DNA of 64,000 nt from Ramlibacter aurantiacus (GCF_016722895.1 NZ_JAEQNA010000009.1:143868-207867), one strand, 5' to 3'. Positions 8,158 through 19,813 are shown, counted from the stretch's first letter. Numbers and translations: made by a program. The notes: generated from the sequence alone by a model not told the origin.

Positions 8158-9144
8158 TCAGTCCGCGTAGACCCCGGCCTTTTTGATGATCGGGCTCCAC
8201 TTGGCGATTTCCTCGGCCACGAAGCGCTTGTGCTCGGCCGGCTCCATGCGCTTGTCGGTGACCACCACGGCGCCCAGGCCTTCCTGCTTTTTGATGAAGT
8301 CCGAGTCCTTCAGCGCGCCCTTCAGCGCTTCATTGAGCTTGCGCTGAACGTCGGCCGGCGTTCCCTTGGGCGCGTACAGGCCGTGGAAGATGGTGACCTG
8401 GAAGTCCTTCAGGCCGGACTCCTGCATGGTCGGCAGGTCCTTCAGCGCGGGCGGCGACAGGCGCTTGGCGGTGGTGACCGCGAAGGCCTTGACCTTCTTG
8501 CCCTCGATCTGCGACGTGGTGTTGGTGGTCTGGTCGCACAGCAGGTCGATCTGGCCGCCGATCAAGTCAGTGATGGCCGGCGCGGTGCCTTTGTAGGGAA
8601 CCGTGGTCATCTCCACGCCGACGGCTTCCTGGAACAGCAGCCCGCACAGGTGCGATGCCGAGCCCACGCCCGCATTGCCCAGGTTGATCTTGCCTTTGTT
8701 CTGCGAAATCCAGGCCTGCAGTTCCTTCATGTTGTTGGCCGGCAGGTTGGGGCGGGCGATCAGGGTCATGGGCACGTCGTTGACCATGCCCAGGTACTCG
8801 AAGTCGCTTTCGACCTTGAAGGGGATGTTGCGCACCAGTGACGGCATGGTCGCCATGCCGATGTGGTGCAGCAGGAGCGTGTGGCCGTCGTTGTTGGCCT
8901 TGGCGACCTTGTTGGCGCCGATCGAGCCGCCCGCGCCGGCCGCGTTCTCGACCACGACGGTGGTGCCCAGGGTCTTGCGCATGGCTTCAGCCAGGTCGCG
9001 AGCCACCCGGTCGGTGGGGCCGCCGGCCACGAACGGCACGACCAGGGTGACGGGGCGGTCCTTGACCGGGAAGTTGGTTTGCGCGCTGGCGCCGAACGCG
9101 ACCGCAGCCGCAAGGGGGATGAGTGCCGTGATGAACTTTCTCAT
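8158..9144 (-). CDS. Bug/TctC-family tricarboxylate-type receptor
   Basis: A 328-aa periplasmic receptor of the Bug family. A Sec signal peptide of about 21 residues (FITALIPLAAAVAFGASA, then Q) leads into FPVKDRPVTLVVPFVAGGPTD, the hallmark first-lobe motif that contacts ligand carboxylates. GSIGANKVAKANNDGHTLL and the VGSASHLCGLLF segment are further family blocks. No TctA/TctB membrane subunits are nearby, so this is one of the many orphan Bug receptors of Burkholderiales that may work with distant transporters or in sensing. Ligand unknown. Confidence 0.92.
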   Translation of the reverse strand: MRKFITALIPLAAAVAFGASAQTNFPVKDRPVTLVVPFVAGGPTDRVARDLAEAMRKTLGTTVVVENAAGAGGSIGANKVAKANNDGHTLLLHHIGMATMPSLVRNIPFKVESDFEYLGMVNDVPMTLIARPNLPANNMKELQAWISQNKGKINLGNAGVGSASHLCGLLFQEAVGVEMTTVPYKGTAPAITDLIGGQIDLLCDQTTNTTSQIEGKKVKAFAVTTAKRLSPPALKDLPTMQESGLKDFQVTIFHGLYAPKGTPADVQRKLNEALKGALKDSDFIKKQEGLGAVVVTDKRMEPAEHKRFVAEEIAKWSPIIKKAGVYAD

Positions 9145-9229
9145 GGGGTCTCCAGTACTTTGAGGGGCGGAATCCTAGCGGCTGCCATCGTCTTCGTGCA
9201 TGCCGCTAACACCTATACCTTGACCTAGC

Positions 9230-10000
9230 TCATGTGTCAGGCGCGTGAGCTGGCGCTTCGCCGGACTCGCCGGGCGCCAGTACCCGGCGAAAGGTCCAGC
9301 CGAAGGCGGCGACGGCGCTGCTGGTCAGTGCCAGGCTCCTGGCCCGGCTGGGCGGAGGCGGGCCGCGCATCGCCAGTGCGCCGGTGCACTGGCCCAGCAG
9401 TGCAAGCGGCAGCAGGCCGTTGGCACGGCCGATGCCGGTGCGAAAACCGTCCGGGTTGGAGGCGCGCGTCGCCTCGGCGGAGACCGGCGTGGTCCGCGAG
9501 GCCTGGGCGACGGCCTCGGTCGCCGCGCCGGCCAGTCCGGTGGCGGCCAGCGACAGCCCCAGCGTCACGGCCGCGCCGGCGGGCGTGGTGGCGGGGAACG
9601 CCGGCAGCCTCAGCCCGTGGTAGCCGGCGTTGACCGTGAAGAAGATGAGCGAAGGAACGGCATCGTGAGCCAGCGAGGGCTGCTGGGGCGGGGTGGCGCG
9701 CACGCCGCTCCATTCGCGCAGCGCGTGTTCGGTCAATCCGCTCGTGAATCCGGCCATTGGCAGCGCGAATCCGGCGAGCACCTTGGCGTGCGGCGGGCCG
9801 GCGGCCCGCAGCCAGTTGGCCAGGGCGAAGCTGCTGCCGAACCAGGTGCCCACCGACAGGGCGCCGATGGCCGCATTGCCGGCGATGCGCGTCCCGGGTC
9901 CTTGCGTGCCCGCGCCGCGCACGTCTTTCCTGGGCTGTCGCGTGCCCCCGGAAGTTTTCGACAAGGGCGGCGGCGCTGGTGTGCTTGGGCTGGTGTTCAC
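9230..10000 (-). CDS. Hypothetical protein with hydrophobic segments
   Basis: Not recognised. The 256-aa frame starts at GTG. The first 40 residues are rich in S, T, P and G and look disordered. Beyond that come several moderately hydrophobic, Ala/Gly/Leu-rich stretches (about residues 40-62, 70-88, 112-135 and 145-165) that could be membrane helices, then a Pro/Arg-rich tail. No signal peptide or known motif is visible. It stands alone between a Bug receptor and a divergent pseudouridine synthase. A plus-strand frame overlaps it, but its composition is less protein-like. A disordered N-terminus followed by hydrophobic helices also occurs in some type III effectors, but no secretion evidence exists here. 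Confidence 0.55.
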   Translation of the reverse strand: MNTSPSTPAPPPLSKTSGGTRQPRKDVRGAGTQGPGTRIAGNAAIGALSVGTWFGSSFALANWLRAAGPPHAKVLAGFALPMAGFTSGLTEHALREWSGVRATPPQQPSLAHDAVPSLIFFTVNAGYHGLRLPAFPATTPAGAAVTLGLSLAATGLAGAATEAVAQASRTTPVSAEATRASNPDGFRTGIGRANGLLPLALLGQCTGALAMRGPPPPSRARSLALTSSAVAAFGWTFRRVLAPGESGEAPAHAPDT

Positions 10001-10137
10001 GGTCGAAGGGCCTGGAAGCCTGGCGTTGTACAGGCGCGCGAATGTAGCGGCCGTTTAAGCGGAAAGACCTAGGGTTTGCCGCATGCGAAAGGTGTGGGCT
10101 CGCCGCGTCGATAATCGCCGCCCCACCCGCTGCACCG

Positions 10138-10908
10138 ATGTCCGACACCCACGCTCCCACCACCCGGCTGAACAAGCGCATGGCCGAACTCGGGTTGTGC
10201 TCGCGTCGTGAAGCGGACGAGTGGATCGCGCGCGGATGGGTTCGGGTGGACGGACGCGTCGCCGGCATCGGCGTGCAGGTAGCGCCCGGCGCCCGGATCG
10301 ACATCGATCCGGCAGCGCGCGGGCACCAGCAGGAGCAGGTCACCATCCTGCTGCACAAGCCGGTGGGCTATGTCAGTGGGCAGGCCGAGGACGGCTACCA
10401 ACCCGCGGCCGCGTTGGTCCAGGCGCGCTCGCACTGGCGCGGTGATGCCTCCCGGCAGCGGTTCTCGCCCGGGCAACTGCGCGGCCTGGCACCCGCGGGC
10501 CGGCTGGACATCGACTCCACCGGCCTGCTGGTGCTCACGCAAGACGGCCGGGTGGCCCGTCGCCTGATCGGGGAGGACTCCACCGTCGAGAAGGAGTACC
10601 TGGTGCGCGTGGCCTGGGGCGAGGCCACCGTGGGCGTGCAGCCGCTCGTGCCACCGGCCGCGCTGGCGAAGCTGCGCCACGGGCTCAGCCTCGATGGTCG
10701 GCCGCTGAAGCCCGCCCGGGTCGATTGGCAGAACCCTGAGCAATTGCGCTTCGTGCTGACCGAAGGCCGCAAGCGCCAGATCCGCCGCATGTGCGAGTTG
10801 GTCGGATTGAAGGTCATGGGCCTCAAGCGCGTGCGCATCGGCGCGGTGACGCTGGGCCAGTTGCCGCTGGGGCAATGGCGCTACCTGGGGCCGGACGAGC
10901 GGTTCTGA
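10138..10908 (+). CDS. 23S rRNA pseudouridine synthase, RluF/RsuA family
   Basis: A 256-aa enzyme that isomerises a specific rRNA uridine to pseudouridine. It has an N-terminal S4 RNA-binding domain (about residues 8-60, [20 protein letters not shown]) and an RsuA-type catalytic domain. The catalytic aspartate is D124 in [11 protein letters not shown], and [16 protein letters not shown] near residue 215 is the closing family motif. The combination and length fit RluF (helix 74-75 region of 23S rRNA) best, though RluB/RluE-type specificity cannot be excluded. It stands alone and is transcribed away from the hypothetical gene. Confidence 0.88.
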   Translation: MSDTHAPTTRLNKRMAELGLCSRREADEWIARGWVRVDGRVAGIGVQVAPGARIDIDPAARGHQQEQVTILLHKPVGYVSGQAEDGYQPAAALVQARSHWRGDASRQRFSPGQLRGLAPAGRLDIDSTGLLVLTQDGRVARRLIGEDSTVEKEYLVRVAWGEATVGVQPLVPPAALAKLRHGLSLDGRPLKPARVDWQNPEQLRFVLTEGRKRQIRRMCELVGLKVMGLKRVRIGAVTLGQLPLGQWRYLGPDERF

Positions 10909-10927
10909 GAAGCACGGCGGCGGAGTT

Positions 10928-11254
10928 TCAGCTCGGCCCGCACCACAGATCGCCCGCATCGAACAGCACCTCGGATTGAACAGGCACGGTCAGCTCGAAC
11001 CGGCAACGGAGTCCGCCATCCTCCGATTGCCCGGCGTGCCGGCCCGGCGGCACGCCTTCCAGGTACAGCTCGCCGTGCAGGCCGGTCTCCGCTTGCAGCT
11101 CCCGTCCGCTGATCCGCAGCCGAACCCGGGCCCGCGGCATCGCCTGCCCGGACCCCATCAGCCGTGCGGCCAGGGCCCGCACGGGACGGGCTTCGAAGTC
11201 GACCACCACGCCTGATCGTTCCGCCAGCGACACGCGCCGCTGCAGCCGGCCCAC
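10928..11254 (-). pseudogene. Remnant of fimbrial usher (FimD/PapC family), C-terminal part
   Basis: The translated 108 residues match the end of outer-membrane chaperone/usher proteins: [20 protein letters not shown] (the SGVxVDFxVRRVRAA block), then TGLHGELYLEGVPPG (the conserved GxVYLxGLP turn), CRFEL and a terminal cysteine motif GDLWCGPS. Ushers are 750-900 aa; here an in-frame TGA lies just upstream of the first GTG and no usher-like sequence was seen beyond it. No chaperone, pilin or adhesin gene is present. I read it as a decayed fragment of a lost chaperone-usher locus. It could still be translated as a small protein. Confidence 0.65.
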
Positions 11255-11329
11255 CGTGTAGCAGGATCAGGTGCGACAGGCGGGCCGCGACCCGTGCCGC
11301 AGGCCAGTCGCTGCGCGGCCGTCAGGGAA

Positions 11330-11357
11330 CTTGAAACTTCACCGACCGCCCCACAAT
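11330..11357 (+). promoter_or_regulatory. Sigma-32 heat-shock promoter of htpG
   Basis: CTTGAAA (11330-11336) and CCCCACAAT (11349-11357) are separated by 12 bp and lie 33 bp before the htpG ATG. The -35 element is a full match to the RpoH consensus and the -10 element (CCCCATNT in E. coli) differs at one main position. Heat-shock control of htpG is expected. Confidence 0.8.
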
Positions 11358-11389
11358 TGCCAGCGGTTTCCCGCTACAGACGCCAAGAA

Positions 11390-13312
<1,923 letters not shown>

Positions 13313-13382
13313 GGGCCGCGACGCACCGCATCTCGATTCGCGGTCCCGTCCCACAGCGGGCCGCCGCTAGCATGTGCGGGTG

Positions 13383-13781
13383 ATGTTGCGCTGCGCCACG
13401 CTTGTTCGAGCCCGGCCCGTTGCCCGCGTGATCGGCGCGGGTGCCGTGCTGGCGTTGCTGCTGGGTTGTGCCTCCGGCGGCGTCGGCTTCGGGGTGGGGG
13501 TGCCGGTCGGCCCCGTCTCCCTCGGCGTGGGGCTGGGTTCTGGAGGGGTGTCCGCCGGCGTGGGCACCGGCGCCGGGCCATTCGGCGTGGGCGTGGGCGT
13601 CGATTCGGGAGGACGCGTGGTCGGCGGTGCCGGGGTCGGCGGTTCGGTGCCGATCGGCGGCGGTCCCGCGCGCGCCGGTGTCGGCATCGGCGCCGGCACC
13701 GTGCTGCACGAGCCGCAGCCGCGCGCGGCGCAGCCCGTTGTCGAGCCTGCGGTGGTCGCGCCTTCGCCGCCGCGTCGTTAG
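13383..13781 (+). CDS. Small Gly/Val-rich lipoprotein
   Basis: About 132 aa. A signal peptide ending in the lipobox LLLGC (cysteine near residue 30) predicts lipidation and membrane anchoring. The mature part is almost entirely Gly, Val, Ser and Ala in alternating patterns (for example GVGFGVGVPVGPVSLGVGLG), then a Pro-rich tail. Such sequences suggest a flexible or amyloid-like surface segment rather than an enzyme. GTG codons at 13374 and 13380 are alternative starts. No homologous function is recognised; similar Gly-rich lipoproteins are scattered in Comamonadaceae. Confidence 0.65.
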   Translation: MLRCATLVRARPVARVIGAGAVLALLLGCASGGVGFGVGVPVGPVSLGVGLGSGGVSAGVGTGAGPFGVGVGVDSGGRVVGGAGVGGSVPIGGGPARAGVGIGAGTVLHEPQPRAAQPVVEPAVVAPSPPRR

Positions 13782-13791
13782 CGCCTGGCGA

Positions 13792-14805
13792 TCAGGCCAC
13801 CATCGGGGCTTCCTGCATCGCCTCGAGCTGGTCTTCCAGCATCTGCACCTGACCCTGCCAATAGTCGCTGCTGCCGAACCACGGGAAGGCGGCCGGAAAC
13901 GCGGGGTCGTCCCATCGGCGCGCCAGCCAGGCGCTGTAGTGGATCAGCCGCAGGGTCCGCAGCGGTTCGATGAGGGCCAGTTCGCGCCGGTCGAATTCGC
14001 GCATCTGCTCATAGCCGTCGAGCACCGCGCCCAGTTGTTGCTGCCGCTGCCTGCGCTCGCCGGACAGCAGCATCCAGAGGTCCTGGACCGCCGGCGCGGT
14101 GCGGGCGTCGTCCAGGTCGACGAAGTGCGGGCCTGCATCGGGCGTCCAGAGGATGTTGCCGGGGTGGCAGTCGCCGTGCACCCGCAGCTGGGCGATGCCG
14201 GTGCCCGGGGCGCCTGCGAGCGCCGGTGCCAGCTCGGCGATGGCCTGCAGCGCCTCGTCGCAGCGCTGTTGCCAGCGGCCTTGCACGTCCAGCGGAACGG
14301 CGTCGTGCGACAGCAGCCAGTCGCGCGAGGCGGTGCCGAACCCCTGCAGGTCGAGCGCCGGTCGATCCGAGAAAGGTCGGGTCGCGCCGACGACGTGGAT
14401 GCGCGCCAGGAAGCGGCCGATCCATTCGAGCACCTCCAGGTCCTCCAGCTCCGGTTGCCGGCCGCCGCGGCGCGGGCTGACGCTGAAGGCAAATCCAGCG
14501 TGCTGGTGGCGCATGCGTCCCGCCAGCACCAGCGGCGCGACCACGGGCACCTCGGCAGCCGCCAGTTCGGCGGCGAACGCGTGCTCTTCGTCGATGGCGG
14601 CGTCGCTCCAGCGGCCGGGCCGGTAGAACTTGGCGACCACCTGCGCATGGCCTTGCCAGGACTCTTCCAACGGCAGCTGGTAGACCCGGTTTTCGTACGA
14701 GCTCAACGCGGTGATGCGGCCGTCGCCGTGCAGGCCGATGGCGGCCAGCGCATCGAGCACCACGTCGGGCGTGAGCTCGTCATAAGGATGGGTGGATGGC
14801 GACAT
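13792..14805 (-). CDS. srkA: Stress response kinase A (YihE/RdoA)
   Basis: A 337-aa aminoglycoside-phosphotransferase-fold Ser/Thr kinase. Seen: VAKFYRPGRWS with the ATP-binding lysine, RVHGDCHPGNILW as the Brenner-type catalytic loop (HGDxHxxN, about residue 205), and HFVDLDDARTAPAVQDLWML carrying the metal-binding aspartate. SrkA phosphorylates proteins in the cytoplasm and counteracts stress-induced death in E. coli. Its start is 37 bp after the ohr stop, so co-transcription with the peroxide-defence gene is plausible and functionally consistent. Confidence 0.92.
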   Translation of the reverse strand: MSPSTHPYDELTPDVVLDALAAIGLHGDGRITALSSYENRVYQLPLEESWQGHAQVVAKFYRPGRWSDAAIDEEHAFAAELAAAEVPVVAPLVLAGRMRHQHAGFAFSVSPRRGGRQPELEDLEVLEWIGRFLARIHVVGATRPFSDRPALDLQGFGTASRDWLLSHDAVPLDVQGRWQQRCDEALQAIAELAPALAGAPGTGIAQLRVHGDCHPGNILWTPDAGPHFVDLDDARTAPAVQDLWMLLSGERRQRQQQLGAVLDGYEQMREFDRRELALIEPLRTLRLIHYSAWLARRWDDPAFPAAFPWFGSSDYWQGQVQMLEDQLEAMQEAPMVA

Positions 14806-14842
14806 GCCCGCATTCTCAGGGCGCCAACCCCCGCCGCCTGAA

Positions 14843-15259
14843 TCAGGCCGGCGTGATGGTCACGTCGACATTGCCGCGGGTGGCGTTGGAGTAGGGGCAG
14901 ACCTGGTGCGCAGCGTCCAGCAGCTTCTGCGCCGCGTCGCGGTCCACGCCCGGCAGGCTCACCCGCATGCGCACCGCGATGCCGTAGGCATTGGGGATGG
15001 TGCCGAGGTCGACTTCGGCGTCGATGGCCGTATCGGCCGGCAGGGTGACGCCAACCTTCGGCGCCACGGCTTTCATGGCACCGAGGAAGCACGCCGAGTA
15101 GCCGGCCGCGAAGAGTTGCTCGGGGTTGGTGCCGGCACCGGAACCGCTGGGCGGGGACAGGCGCACGTCGAGCTTGCCGTCGTCCGTGCGCGAGGCGCCG
15201 TCGCGGCCGCCGGTGGTGTGGGCCTTGGCGGTGTAGAGGACTTTTTCGAGCTGGGTCAT
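14843..15259 (-). CDS. ohr: Organic hydroperoxide resistance protein
   Basis: A 138-aa Ohr/OsmC-fold thiol peroxidase that reduces organic hydroperoxides using lipoylated partners. The reactive cysteine is C57 in GYSACFLGAM and the resolving cysteine is C121 in HQVCPYSNATRGN; both are in the positions typical of Ohr rather than OsmC. The start MTQLEKVLYTAKAHTTGGRDG is characteristic. An OhrR-type MarR repressor usually sits next to ohr, but none does here. It lies between nodJ and srkA on the same strand. Confidence 0.95.
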   Translation of the reverse strand: MTQLEKVLYTAKAHTTGGRDGASRTDDGKLDVRLSPPSGSGAGTNPEQLFAAGYSACFLGAMKAVAPKVGVTLPADTAIDAEVDLGTIPNAYGIAVRMRVSLPGVDRDAAQKLLDAAHQVCPYSNATRGNVDVTITPA

Positions 15260-15350
15260 GGGAAGGCTGGTCTTTGGGTTGCAGGAAAGGATCCGGTCGA
15301 CGATCGGGTCCAGGGGCGCAGTGTGGCCAAAAAACCGGAGGCCGGGTGGC

Positions 15351-16154
15351 TCAGCTGCGAAAGCGCCGGCGCGTGAGCACCAGCGCCGCGATGAAGCCGG
15401 CCACCGTGTAGGCCAGCAGCACCGACAGGTGCCGCACCGGGTGCTCGGGCCAGCGGTCCAGGAACATCGGCCGCACCAGCTCGACCGCGTTCGTCAAGGG
15501 CAGCCAGTCGGACGCCACCCGCAGGGGCCCGGGCAACTGATCGCGCGGAAAGAACACGCCCGACAGGAACATCATGGGCGTGAGGAACAGGGTGAAGTAG
15601 TAGGTGAAGAAGTCGTAGCCGCGCGCCAGGGCGTTGAAGATCAGCGCGATGCACGAGAAGGTGATGCCCGCGCCCATCAGCACCACCCAGGCCACCAGGA
15701 GCTTGGGGCTGTGGCTGATGCCCAGCGCCAGCATGACCAGCAGGATGGCCGAGACGGTGAAGATGGCCTTGTAGGCCGCCCACAGCATCTCGGCCATGAC
15801 CACGTTGTCCAGCGAGATGGGCGCGTTCATGATGCCGTCCCAGGTGCGCTGCACGTGCATGCGCGAGAAGGCCGAGTACAGCGCCTCGAACGAGGCGGCG
15901 TTCATCGCGCTCATGCAGATCGAGCCGCTGGCCAGGAACACGATGTAGGGCACCGGCTGGCCCTCGAACTGCACCTGCCCCACCAAGGCCCCCATGCCGT
16001 AGCCGAAGGCCAGCAGCCACATCAGCGGCTCGGCGATGTTGCCCACCAGGCTGGGCAGGGCGAGCTTGCGCCAGACCAGCAGGTTGCGCAGGAACACCGG
16101 CCACCAGCGCAGGGACAGGTCGGGGAAGCGCCAGAGACCAAGGGGAAACATCAT
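15351..16154 (-). CDS. nodJ: ABC-2 type transporter permease, NodJ-like
   Basis: A 267-aa ABC-2 permease with six predicted membrane spans and the family motif near the C-terminus (LTPMMFLSGVFFPRDQLPG). NodJ pairs with NodI; in rhizobia the pair exports lipo-chitin oligosaccharides, but homologues are widespread in non-nodulating beta-proteobacteria where the substrate is unknown and probably a lipid or glycan. It follows nodI in the same direction after 98 bp occupied by an intergenic repeat. The spans, length and partner make the permease call firm; the nod label is by similarity only. Confidence 0.88.
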   Translation of the reverse strand: MMFPLGLWRFPDLSLRWWPVFLRNLLVWRKLALPSLVGNIAEPLMWLLAFGYGMGALVGQVQFEGQPVPYIVFLASGSICMSAMNAASFEALYSAFSRMHVQRTWDGIMNAPISLDNVVMAEMLWAAYKAIFTVSAILLVMLALGISHSPKLLVAWVVLMGAGITFSCIALIFNALARGYDFFTYYFTLFLTPMMFLSGVFFPRDQLPGPLRVASDWLPLTNAVELVRPMFLDRWPEHPVRHLSVLLAYTVAGFIAALVLTRRRFRS

Positions 16155-16182
16155 CGAACTCCGTGTCTGCTCGGGGGCCTCC

Positions 16183-16249
16183 GCGGAACCGGCGTGGCCG
16201 AGCCCCCTGGAGGGGGATTCAGGGGGCTCGGCCTCCGGCCGCTTCGGGG
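16183..16249. repeat. Dispersed intergenic repeat, copy A
   Basis: It begins GCGGAACCGGCGTGGCCG and ends CGCTTCGGGG, the same boundaries as a copy at 40306-40371. Inside is a perfect 13-bp inverted repeat (16196-16208 with 16221-16233, GGCCGAGCCCCCT). It fills most of the nodI-nodJ gap and could form a strong hairpin in the transcript. Confidence 0.7.
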
Positions 16250-16252
16250 GGG

Positions 16253-17182
<930 letters not shown>

Positions 17183-17268
17183 GAGCGGGCTATTGTGACG
17201 CGGGGGGCGCCCGGTCGCGGGTGCGCTCGCCGCCCCTGCCTCGCGGGCCCGAACGTAGAATCCGCCGC

Positions 17269-18117
17269 GTGTTCCCGCCCCTGTCGATCCAGCGCCAATA
17301 CCTCCTGCCCAAGCGCCTGCTGACGCAGTTCGCCGGCACCGTGGCGGGTCTGCATGGCGGCGCCTTCACGCACGCCCTGATCCGCCGATTCGTCGCCACC
17401 TATGGCGTGAACATGGCCGAGGCCGCCGACCCGCGCATCGAAAGCTACGCCAGCTTCAACGAGTTCTTCACCCGGCCGCTGCGCGCGGGGGTGCGGCCGA
17501 TCGCCGAGACCGACTTTGTCTGCCCGGTCGACGCGGCCATCAGCCAGTTCGGCCCGATCGAGCACGACCAGATCTTCCAGGCCAAGGGCCACAGCTATTC
17601 CACCACCGCGCTGCTCGCCGGTGACCACGAGCTGGCCGCTCGTTTCGACCACGGGCACTTCGCCACGCTGTACCTCGCGCCCAAGGACTACCACCGCATC
17701 CACATGCCCTGCGACGGCCGGCTCGTGAAGATGGCCTACGTGCCAGGCGACCTGTTCTCGGTCAATCCGGTCACCGCGCGCCACGTGCCAGGGCTGTTCG
17801 CGCGCAACGAGCGCGTGGTGTGCGTGTTCGACACAGCGCACGGTCCGTTCGTGAATGTGCTGGTCGGCGCCACCATCGTGGGCAGCATGGCCACCACCTG
17901 GCACGGCGTGGTCAACCCGCCGCGCACGCGCGAGGTGCGGGTCTGGCGCTACGACGATCAGCAGATCGTCCTGCGCAAGGGCCAGGAGATGGGCCGGTTC
18001 CTGCTCGGCTCCACGGTCGTGATGCTGTTCCCCCAGAACGTGATCACCTTCCAGCCCGACTGGGCAGCGAGCCGCCCCGTTCGCCTGGGAGAGCCCATGG
18101 GCACGGCCGCTCGCTGA
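17269..18117 (+). CDS. psd: Phosphatidylserine decarboxylase proenzyme
   Basis: A 282-aa class I enzyme converting phosphatidylserine to phosphatidylethanolamine at the inner membrane. The self-cleavage site LGST (in GRFLLGSTVVML, about residue 250) yields the pyruvoyl cofactor on the small subunit. PVDAAISQFG and APKDYHRIHMPCDGRL provide the other conserved active-site blocks. I chose the GTG at 17269 because homologues start close to the FPPLSIQRQY segment and this gives the standard length; the frame is open further upstream, to 17221. Confidence 0.93.
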   Translation: MFPPLSIQRQYLLPKRLLTQFAGTVAGLHGGAFTHALIRRFVATYGVNMAEAADPRIESYASFNEFFTRPLRAGVRPIAETDFVCPVDAAISQFGPIEHDQIFQAKGHSYSTTALLAGDHELAARFDHGHFATLYLAPKDYHRIHMPCDGRLVKMAYVPGDLFSVNPVTARHVPGLFARNERVVCVFDTAHGPFVNVLVGATIVGSMATTWHGVVNPPRTREVRVWRYDDQQIVLRKGQEMGRFLLGSTVVMLFPQNVITFQPDWAASRPVRLGEPMGTAAR

Positions 18118-18123
18118 ACCGAC

Positions 18124-19623
18124 CTACTGGAACGCCACTTCGTCGAAGCTGCGCAGCTTGCGACTGTGCAGCCGCTGCGAGCCGCCTTCGCGCAGCACCT
18201 CGATGGCACGCATCCCGATGCGCAGGTGCTGGTCGACCCGCTCGCGATAGAACTGGTTGGCCATGCCAGGCAGCTTGATCTCGCCGTGCAGCGGCTTGTC
18301 GCTCACGCACAGCAAGGTGCCGTAGGGCACGCGGAAGCGGAAGCCATTGGCCGCGATGGTGGCGCTTTCCATGTCCAGCGCGACGGCGCGGCTCTGGCTG
18401 AAGCGCCTCTGGGCGCGATTGCCCGCCAGCAGTTCCCAGTTGCGGTTGTCCGTGCTGGCCACGGTGCCGGTGCGCATGATCCGCTTGAGGTCCGCGCCCT
18501 TGGCGCCGGTCACGTCCGCCACCGCACGCTCGAGTGCCACCTGGATTTCGGCCAGGGCGGGGATCGGCACCCACAGCGGCAGGTCCTCGTCGAGCACGTG
18601 GTCCTCGCGCACATACGCGTGGGCCAGCACGTAGTCGCCGAGTTGCTGGCTGGTGCGAAGGCCCGCGCAGTGGCCCAGCATCATCCAGGCGTGCGGACGC
18701 AGCACCGCGATGTGGTCGGTGATGGTCTTGGCATTCGCCGGTCCCACGCCGATGTTGACCATGGTGATGCCGCCATGCCCCGGACGCAGCAGGTGGTAGG
18801 CCGGCATCTGCGGCAGCCGCGGCGGCGCCACGCCGGGCAGGGCGGGACCGGTCGTGTCGGGCGGCAGGCCGGCCCGCGTGGTCACCATGTTGCCGGGTTC
18901 GACGAAGGCGGTGTATTCGCCCTGCGGGTCCTGCATGGCTTCATGGCCCAGGCGGACGAACTCGTCGATGTAGAACTGGTAGTTGGTGAACAGCACGAAG
19001 TTCTGGAACCACTCGGGCGCGGTGCCGGTGTAGTGGCGCAGCCGGTGCAGCGAATAGTCGACGCGCGCCGCGGTGAAGAGGGACAGCGGCCGCGCATCGT
19101 CCGGTCCGGGCTCCCAGGTGCCGTTGGCGATGCCGTCGTCCATGGCTTCCAGGTCGGGCAGGTCGAACAGCTCTCGCATCAGGCTGCGGCGCTCGGGCGG
19201 CATGGTGCCCTCGATGTAGTCGTTCTCCGCGAACGAGAAGTGCACCGGGATCGGCTGGTTGCTGGTGCCCACCTCCAGTTCGACCCCATGGTTTTGCTGC
19301 AGCAATCGGAACTGCTCGAGGTAGTAGCTGGCGTACAGGTCGGGCCGGGTGAGCGTGGTCTCGTAGCAGCCCACGCCATCGACGAAGCCATAGGACAGCC
19401 CCAGGTTCTCAAGCACCTGCTGGCGCACGGTGCTTTCCACGTGGACCCGCACGTAGGGATAGCAGGCGCGCACGCGCCCCGGCCATGACTCGCCGGCGAT
19501 GAAGCGGTGGACGGCATCGCGCAGGTGAGCGATCTGCGCCGAATACACCTCGCGCACCTGGGTCAGGGCAGCCTCGGGATCGCGGTGGCGGGAGGGGGCG
19601 ACAGGGGGTGGCGTGTGCGGCAT
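18124..19623 (-). CDS. amn: AMP nucleosidase
   Basis: A 499-aa enzyme hydrolysing AMP to adenine and ribose 5-phosphate. The N-terminal half (about residues 20-190) is the AMP-nucleosidase regulatory domain, with YPYVRVHVES and VDYSLHRLRHYTGT. The C-terminal half is a nucleoside-phosphorylase-fold catalytic domain containing MVNIGVGPANAKTITDH and MLGHCAGLR, and the base/ribose-binding segment LDMESATIAANGFRFRVPYG near residue 425. The length matches the family. It is convergent with psd, only 6 bp apart, and divergent from the small 84-aa gene. Confidence 0.95.
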   Translation of the reverse strand: MPHTPPPVAPSRHRDPEAALTQVREVYSAQIAHLRDAVHRFIAGESWPGRVRACYPYVRVHVESTVRQQVLENLGLSYGFVDGVGCYETTLTRPDLYASYYLEQFRLLQQNHGVELEVGTSNQPIPVHFSFAENDYIEGTMPPERRSLMRELFDLPDLEAMDDGIANGTWEPGPDDARPLSLFTAARVDYSLHRLRHYTGTAPEWFQNFVLFTNYQFYIDEFVRLGHEAMQDPQGEYTAFVEPGNMVTTRAGLPPDTTGPALPGVAPPRLPQMPAYHLLRPGHGGITMVNIGVGPANAKTITDHIAVLRPHAWMMLGHCAGLRTSQQLGDYVLAHAYVREDHVLDEDLPLWVPIPALAEIQVALERAVADVTGAKGADLKRIMRTGTVASTDNRNWELLAGNRAQRRFSQSRAVALDMESATIAANGFRFRVPYGTLLCVSDKPLHGEIKLPGMANQFYRERVDQHLRIGMRAIEVLREGGSQRLHSRKLRSFDEVAFQ

Positions 19624-19813
19624 GGACCTATTTTGCCCACTCGCGCGCAGTGCGAAATTGGCCTCTCACATGCTGGGGGTGCGTCCTACACGGCGTTACG
19701 AATGAGCCTGACGTTACAAACAAGCAGGCATCGGCGACATTCTTTCCACGGTTTTGCAGGCAACTGCAGTCGTGCAGGTCACAACTCAAACGAACTTCAA
19801 GGAGTCCCCAAGA

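Noticed and set aside
9981..10080. PIP-box-like TTCG elements upstream of the hypothetical gene
   Set aside because: Two TTCG words occur, but the gap is about 30 nt rather than the 15 nt of HrpX/HrpB-type boxes.
11294..11389. Longer htpG starting at 11294
   Set aside because: It would place the sigma-32 promoter inside the coding region and add residues absent from HtpG proteins.
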